Source: Orbicella faveolata (taxonomy: Eukaryota > Cnidaria > Anthozoa > Scleractinia > Merulinidae). Taken from it: DNA of 64,000 bases. The notes beneath the pieces are model-generated. The model was given only the letters and a program-made list of their open reading frames with translations. It did no database searches and was not told the origin of the DNA. Where the stretch lies: the NCBI RefSeq assembly GCF_002042975.1, contig NW_018150206.1:250482-314481 (forward strand). Direction: 5' to 3'. Below, in pieces: positions 57,920-64,000 of the stretch; the stretch's first letter is position 1; every line of letters starts with the position of its first letter. The translations under genes were made by a program, and so were the position numbers.

Positions 57920-59173
57920 TTTGCTTTTTCACGTCGATTCTGGTTCCCAGTCTTCTGCAACATAGGCTTGCAAAGCGTACACAGCGCCGACACACTAACC
58001 TAAAACGTTCGGTCAGGCTGACGTTCGGTTAACTTTCTTGTTTTGAATTACGCTGCAGAAAGATATATTTGTTCCTGAACTAGCGTGAGGTCCATAACCT
58101 AAAAAAATAGTCTATTTATTTTGTTTTGGAAAGTTTGCAGAGCAAACCAAAGGCGAGTTCAATTAACGTCTAAGAAAAGAACGAGACCGAAATTCTTTTA
58201 TAGACCACGCGGACGAAACAAGCAAGTACAATGAAGTACTTATGACAGTGGCTCTAAATGACTCTTCAGATAAATTTATTTATCTGTTCTCGGCAAACGT
58301 GCACGCCTAGGTTAAACTCATCTTTTTTTCTTTTTCTTTTTTTTTTTTTCGGACCGTTCAGGGAACTTAGACTGCTCCTTGTCTTCGCAGACCAGTTTGC
58401 CATTTAATAAAATTAATATTTTAAGGCATATGTTCGTCTCATCCCAAACATACCCAAATTCTAGCCAATTTCTCAACCCGTTCCTCAGTTCCCTAGCTAA
58501 TGTAACTACCCAGCATCATGAAATACTCTCTATTTAAAACATAGGGCCAACAAAAACTGATGTGCCACCGGAGAAGACAAATCCAATGAGAAAGTTTCAT
58601 AATAGGAGGGAAGTTTAAGGTAGCAGCAATTTTATTTCTAAGATTCAAATGAGACCTAGTAATAGTTGTGAATGAACCAGTTTACAGGTTTTCTATGACT
58701 CCAGATCTACGTAAGTCTAGCCAAGAGAACATTTTCTCTTGGTCCCGCATAGTTTGTAGTTGAAATAACAAATTCACAGAACGATGATGTACAATACATT
58801 GTTCCTATTTTTCGCAAGTCACATCTAAGTTACACCTGATCAACAACTATGAATAGTTGGTGAGCTTATGCTACGTCAATTTCGTGTAATAACATTTTTT
58901 CTTGGTGGAAGAATATCCCCAGAGCCCTTCCTTTGTGATAGTAGTAAGGGAGTACATCGGCGTTGCTCCGCAGTGGTTGCGCATTAGATTGTAACGTAAC
59001 ACTCCTCGTCGCGTTACATGACAAGCGCTTGTATCGGAAGAATATAAGTCTCCTTCGCAGCCGTTATTTGGGTCATCACGAAGCGCTCCTATCCAAGAGA
59101 AGCATTGCGTGACCAATCAAATAACGACCGCAGAAGGCAGTGACAGTGGAGGGGGAAGGTTGCATCTTTGTTC
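57920..59173. other. NDUFA13 promoter side and region up to the PDI-like gene
   Basis: Includes the NDUFA13 5' flank (57920 onward), a T-rich tract near 58321-58350, and the 3' UTR of the thioredoxin-domain gene. The minus-strand frame at 58871-59116 overlaps that 3' region and resembles no family known to me. Confidence 0.5.
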
Positions 59174-61635
59174 TCAGTGGTGTCCAGTTTCCTCCGCATG
59201 CCAAGGAGTGACATTTGAAGGGATCTTATGTGGGTCGCTTATGTCATCTGACATCGTCATTTTCAAATCATTTGGTGCTAAAGATGCCTTCCGTGCAAAA
59301 GCTACAACAGCCTCTAAAAAAACAAAAAAATAAAGTGATTAAAACTGGATACTCCTTATTTTAAGAATGTGTTTTATAGATCATATGCAAGGATATTTTG
59401 CCGACATCGCGAGGGCTGAGAAAAAAAATACAAGAAATGAGTAGAATTAGTCTTAATTTAAAAATTGTTTTCTTGCTAATCCTGATTGCAGAGAGACTTT
59501 GCATCAATTAATTGATTAATCATAGTGATTTCAAGACAGGTCTTGCAATGGTGTTAAAAAGACTGAAACAGGTTAAAGGTTTTCTACCTGTAGTTCGATC
59601 GTCTGTGTAATCTCCGATTGGTTTGCCATCCCTAAAGACTCTAATTGTCGGTAGAAATCTGACATGCAGTTTCTTGCAGATGTTTTCGCCGCTTCCTGCA
59701 CAGTTCACCTACAAATAATGAGAAATATATGTAAGATTTCCACTACGATGACGCCTTGACACCTTTAGTTCTCCATTACAGTTATTGCAGCCGGACCTTC
59801 TACCCTTGGGAGCTACTCTCTTCAAATTCTGGGATGAAAATGGCTCGCCTACTTTGTCCTTGGTTTATGAACAAGGTCGCGCGCGATTGATCGGCTCCAT
59901 TAGAAATAAGCTTTGAACCAAGAGTTAATAATCAGGAGTATACCGGCTCTCTCTGTAACTCAAACTATGCCCTGATTAAGCTATATTTAGCAGAAAATCT
60001 GCAGAATGTATCTAGGCATATATAAATTGTGCTCGGCAACTTTTTAGCAACTTTTGAAGTCTTGTACAACTTGTGCGCAACTTTGAGTAGCTTTGGGCCC
60101 TTGAGCAACTCTTGGGCAACTTTAGTCAATTTTTTGTGCCAGAAATGAATTTCCCCTTTTTCAGGGGATGTCGAGTTCAGCTTCAACTGGTAATGAAAAG
60201 CCTTTTGAAAAATTAAAGGCGTTTCGCTTTGTTTATGTTTTGTTAGTCCGTGCGCCCACGAACAGGACAGTAGCCATTTGCCCACAAACCTTGAATCAAT
60301 TTCCAGCGGTTGCGGAATCACTGTAATATTTACTTCCTTTTGAATTTCGGGCTGAAAATGTCACTATCATTTGATATCATGTCAAACCATAACTATGGTC
60401 AAACGAAGCAAGTTGTTTAAAGCTTTTCTGTTAATAAAGTGGCGTATGTCAAATTGTTGATAAGCAATTTGTTGAACTTTTAGGACAACGTTTGTCATTT
60501 TGGGGCAACTTTGGAGCAACTTTTTGACCCGTTTTTGAGCAACGTTTTCGACATTTTTAAGCACAATCTATACATGCCTAATCACGCATGTATCACACCA
60601 ATGGAAAGAAAAAAACATTTATTAACGACAAGCTACAAGTTTTTCTCAATCTCTTGAGTACCTTTGCAAAGAAAACGTTCAGTCTCGATCCCTGTGCTTT
60701 AATAGCTGCCTTTTCGTAAATGGGAGCAAATTTTTGACAGTGTGGGCACCTGCAATGGAAATTATTGACTATTTCATCAGAAATTTGTGACAGAGTTAAG
60801 CTCATCATTTTCTCAACGATAATAAGGAGATCTAGCAGGGATTGGGGGGTCTTTAGGTGCGAATGAAGCCCTACACCTGCTCAGAGAACGGCTAGTGAAA
60901 AATGACGAGTGTTAGTTAATTCTTCACCTCTTCGCCGCTGCTGCGCAACTCGTAACTGATCGTTTGGAAGGGGCTAAACGCAAGTAAAACTAGTGTGAAC
61001 TGGTAACGTTTTACACATTTACACGTCTTTAAACGACAGAGCTAATGACAAATGATCGTCACGCTAATAGCGTTTTGTGAAAGACGATCTCGAGCTTCAC
61101 AGTACGATGGTGATTGACTTATCAATCTCTCCGTTTAACCACTCCGTTCTTTTATGAATTTTTTGCCAATATTTGCATCTCTACGTCAAATGCTCCGCTC
61201 GTGGCTGGACACATTTTACTCAGTTAAGTTCAAAACGTAAATCTAGCCACTGCCTTCACTATTCGACTATTCCAAAACCGAATAGTACATTTAGTTTACC
61301 AAACAAAGGAAAATTGACTTCAAACAGAACAATAGAACGTGATCCTTGTGATTCCAGAGGATTTTCGTGATGGTTTTTTTTTTTTTTCCTTAGCCGAATT
61401 ATTTAAAACATTTCAATTTAACTACCTACACTGAGGCATGCATAGACTACTGTTTTAAAACTAGTGTGTTGATTACCTACCATGGAGCGAAAAAATCCAC
61501 CATTGCAACCTGGGACACAGTAAGGTAGTTCTCAAAGGTATCATCTGTGAGCTCTTCAACAGGCGATTGTTCTCCGGCTTCCAAAGTTATCGCCAGAGCT
61601 GCAAAAATTGTCATCGAAGCGAGTAGAAACTTCAT
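59174..61635 (-). CDS. Secreted/ER single-thioredoxin-domain PDI-like protein (CPHC)
   Basis: Thiol-disulfide oxidoreductase of the PDI/TXNDC type. Exons in coding order: 61481-61635, 60662-60749, 59588-59708, 59174-59313; phases agree, 167 residues. Signal peptide MKFLLASMTIFAALAITLEA, then one thioredoxin fold: VAMVDFFAPWCPHCQKFAPI with the active-site CPHC formed across the first splice junction, a buried-strand VNCAG segment, and the cis-proline loop FLPTIRVFRDGKPIGDY. CPHC is unusual for animal PDIs (normally CGHC) and is the DsbA-type dipeptide, which in known enzymes gives a stronger oxidant. A VNCAGSGENIC segment adds two cysteines. The tail AEETGHH has no KDEL-type signal, so secretion or ER retention by a partner is open; NVTP is not a valid N-glycosylation sequon at its best position because of proline after T only weakly. 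I cannot name the orthologue. Confidence 0.85.
60015..60578. mobile_element. TA-flanked MITE with clustered CAACTTT motifs
   Basis: Left end GGCATATATAAATTGTGCT and right end AGCACAATCTATACATGCC are inverted repeats; TA lies outside both (60013-60014, 60579-60580), as for Tc1/mariner-type elements. Both halves carry many GCAACTTT-type words at 8-15 base spacing. Non-coding apart from composition-driven frames. In the thioredoxin-gene intron between exons 59588-59708 and 60662-60749. Confidence 0.7.
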
Positions 61636-62379
61636 GTTGTCGGCAACAAGGTGAAAATAGCAAGACTTTGTCTGTTGCAACGATAGCTGGTGCTCACGAA
61701 CGTTGTACCAGCGCGTGTCTCTAAGCGTAAGTTGACAGATATTTGTGGAGAAATCTCTTATAGATGAAATGTGACTAAACCTGCAGGACCCGTAATATTT
61801 GTTTTATATATGCTTTGTTTAATTCTTTTAGCCAGCGACCACCAGAAACACCCGTATAAGCAATTTATCGGACAATCACGCAAAAAAGATGGTGCAAGCA
61901 TAAGAATATTCTCTTGTTAAGCAGCGAACAAGATTACTAGCCCTTTGGGTTTCTTGCATAAGAGCCAGAGAATATAACAATATTCATCGAAAATACCGAA
62001 AAAAATCTCAGGGAAACTATTGTGCTCTGTTAGCAGTAAAAATTCTGTCATAAAGGTCTTGTCTTTATAGCAGTTTACAGTAGTAAATCGCAAAAAGACT
62101 ATTACCGTTAAAATTGTAGTTCGCATAACATTCATGACTGCACTCAAATCACTGCTTCATCGAGCTTTACTGTGGAAAAGTGTCCTGGGAACGAGATTGA
62201 GACATGATTCCCTTCTTTGAGATACTGGGAACGAGTAAAAGCATGCCTCACTATGAGGACTACAAACAAGCACTTTGCTAGTCAGCTCACTGCATGGTTT
62301 ACTGCTGGAAATAAAATCTAATTTGGACAAATTTCTCTTCGGATGAAAAAGAATTGGCCGGGGCATACAAGTTAACTAA

Positions 62380-62921
62380 GGCAGCGTCCACACTAATCCG
62401 TCACGAAAACGGAGCTTTTCAACAACGCTCTTCGATTCAAACCGGGGGAATTTGAGAACGTCTACCTTTTCGTTTTCGTGTTGACGGAAAAAATTTTGCC
62501 TGAAACGGAGCTTCTCGAAAACGATGGATCATGTGATTTCCCTGAGCGAGTTTTCCTAAAAAAAACAAAGCCAAAATAACCTTTACATTACCTTAGGCCA
62601 TCTAGGGCGTCAACCATGGATCTCCACCTGACTCTATTTTTGGCAGTTCTCTTTGCCTCTATCCAAGTGATACTCTTCTTGGCGAGCTCGTCTTGCACAC
62701 TTCGCCTCCAGGATTGCTTTGGGCGGCCTCTTCTTCTGAACCCCTGAGGGTTCCACTCGAGGGCGGAAAGTGTGATGCTATTCTCAGGCTTCCGTAGCGT
62801 ATGCCCGATCCATTTCCGATTTCTTCTCTTAATGCTCTCTTCTATACGACTTTGTTCAACAAACAAAATAACTTTTGATTGCTGCGTTTTTAAATTCCTC
62901 CGGCGTGGTGTGGATGTGACT
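62380..62921 (-). mobile_element. Harbinger-like MITE, copy 3, interrupted by a LINE
   Basis: Outer ends GGCAGCGTCCACAC and GTGTGGATGTGACT match copies at 2821-3194 and 12159-12537 in reverse orientation, with TAA directly outside on both sides (62377-62379, 62922-62924). The MITE interior is split at the AAAATAAC motif by the insertion at 62581-62864. Without the insert the length would be near 250 bases plus divergence, so the copy also lacks part of the middle. Confidence 0.7.
62581..62864 (-). mobile_element. 5'-truncated RTE-like LINE 3' end inside the MITE
   Basis: Minus-strand frame (stop TAA at 62591-62593) encodes the C-terminus of a non-LTR retrotransposon polyprotein: RRNRKWIGHTLRKPENSI, ALEWNPQG, RRRGRPKQSWRRSVQDEL and RVRWRSMVDALDG. 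AAAATAAC at 62573-62580 and 62865-62872 is an 8-base target-site duplication. The 3' UTR is only about ten bases (TAATGTAAAG), as in RTE-clade elements. The reading frame is intact over the retained 90 codons, suggesting a fairly recent, severely 5'-truncated insertion. Confidence 0.8.
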
Positions 62922-63327
62922 TAAGCCCATGCAGTTCCACGGCTCTTCGAAAACCTGTGGATTCTACTGATTCAAGATGGCAGATATATCTGATCAGTCG
63001 CCACACAACTATCTAGGACTTAAACAACTTCTTTTTGCCTTTTTTTAAATAAATGACTTCTTGAAAGTAATTCTTAAAATTTGTTAAGTGTATGGAGAAA
63101 ACAAAAAGAATTGGGTGGTTAAAAAATAATATTAGCTTTTCACGTAGGATGACTACATTATGCAAACATCTTCATTGGTATTTTTGAACGCATATCTGAA
63201 TGTTCAGAAATACAGCATTTCGATGGATAACAGAGAGAAACGAGCCTTTTTATTAGGACTCTGCCAGCACTTCACGAAGTCTGGGACCGATCGTCTGTCC
63301 GGATTTTTGTATTTTTATTATTATTAG

Positions 63328-64000
63328 CGATCGTTGTTTGTAACTGTTCATTATTTTGACACTTTTGCTGACACTTCAAGTGCTGGCGTGCTACAAAACA
63401 AGTCAAGCCTGGAACAGCGATTTGACGAGCTTTGCAAATCGAAAGTGCCATCACTTCCGGGTCATGCAGCATTCATTAGGTTCTTTCCGACTTGCCTACC
63501 CGAGAGTGTAAACCTGGGATTCATCGCGTGGAAGACGGCTACTTGCGAGGGACTGACTCAAACTTTTCAAGCTGGTTTAGAAGCAGAATTAACGCTTCGC
63601 CTACACACACCGCCAGGGGAAGTATGGCACACGAATCTTCGCGATCAAGTTGAAGTTTTCGTGGAACCCGCTGAAGAGGTGGCAAGTTTAGTTATTCGTG
63701 AGAAAGAAGATGGAAACTTCCAAGTGAAGTTCACACCTAAAATACCCGGCAGCTACACTATCAACGCCAAATTAAACGCTGTCACTCTCACTGGTAGTCC
63801 TTTCACGGTCCAAGCTCAGGAGCGAAGATTTTCTGTGGACTTAGTTAGCGAGCTGCACATGCCAAGAGGAGGTCGAGTAAAGCGGCCTCGTGGAATTGCT
63901 GTAAATAGGAAAGGGGAGATTGCTGTCACAGATTACGAGGGCCACTGTGTTGCCTTATTGGACAATGCTGGCAGGTTTATTAGGAAACTGGGCAGTGAGG
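63328..64000 (+). CDS. Filamin-domain/NHL-repeat (TRIM2/3/71-like) protein, partial
   Basis: Open frame from an acceptor TTATTATTATTAG at 63315-63327 to the window end; 224 codons are visible. The first about 45 residues (TSSAGVLQNKSSLEQRFDEL) look like the end of a coiled coil. A filamin/ABP280-type immunoglobulin repeat follows, with GNFQVKFTPKIPGSYTINAK and GSPFTVQAQ as its hallmark strands. The first NHL repeat then begins at RPRGIAVNRKGEIAVTDYEG. This order matches TRIM-NHL proteins, which act in RNA regulation or as E3 ligases; whether a RING and B-boxes precede is unknown because no upstream exon was found. Cut by the right edge. Confidence 0.8.

Larger units (their letters stand above)
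61636..63327. other. Region between the PDI-like gene and the NHL gene
   Basis: Contains the PDI-like gene promoter and, at 62380-62921, an interrupted MITE. No RING or B-box coding sequence was found here for the NHL gene downstream. A short frame at about 62978 (ATGGCAGATATATC, good initiation context) could be a first exon but nothing supports it further. Confidence 0.5.

Noticed and set aside
58871-59116. 81-codon minus-strand frame downstream of the PDI-like gene
   Set aside because: Overlaps its likely 3' UTR region and resembles nothing known; treated as chance.
62978-63060. ATG in good context as first exon of the NHL-repeat gene
   Set aside because: The frame is short, the nearest donors do not match the phase of the exon at 63328, and no domain is encoded.

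Overview
The window reads as animal nuclear DNA from a draft assembly: intron-rich genes with small exons and GT-AG (once GC-AG) introns, polyadenylation signals, two long runs of N and four single Ns. Gene content and repeats (tRNA-derived SINEs, foldback and hAT/Harbinger-type MITEs, a Penelope-like element) point to a cnidarian, most likely an anthozoan such as a stony coral. That taxonomic call is inference from recalled protein families, not from a search.

Layout, left to right. 0.6-1.3 kb: a START-domain lipid-transfer gene copy on the plus strand with one in-frame TAG, probably a pseudogene. 3.9-26.7 kb, minus strand: a nearly complete CCDC171 orthologue (26 coding exons plus a strong 9-base microexon candidate) whose introns are full of mobile elements, including a Penelope-like insertion in a GC-AG intron. 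26.7-31.4 kb: divergent intergenic region. 31.45-42.35 kb, plus strand: casein kinase 1 gamma (11 coding exons, C-terminal CCC lipidation motif). 46.9-49.2 kb, minus strand: the PCNA clamp-associated factor PCLAF/PAF15. It faces, across a shared divergent promoter, a plus-strand SAXO5/TEX45-like ciliary microtubule protein (49.5-55.3 kb). 56.5-57.9 kb, minus: NDUFA13 (complex I). 59.2-61.6 kb, minus: a secreted single-thioredoxin-domain PDI-like protein with a CPHC site. 63.3 kb to the right edge, plus: the first visible exon of a filamin-domain/NHL-repeat (TRIM2/3/71-like) protein, cut by the window end.

The genes are unrelated housekeeping, ciliary and cell-cycle genes; I see no operon-like or defence-like system. 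The most notable points are conserved CSNK1G-PCLAF neighbourhood (as I recall for human 15q22), a CDE/CHR-like cell-cycle element with 4-base spacing in the PCLAF promoter, the CCDC171 microexon and GC-AG intron, and several mobile elements whose target-site duplications can be read directly, including a LINE nested in a MITE.
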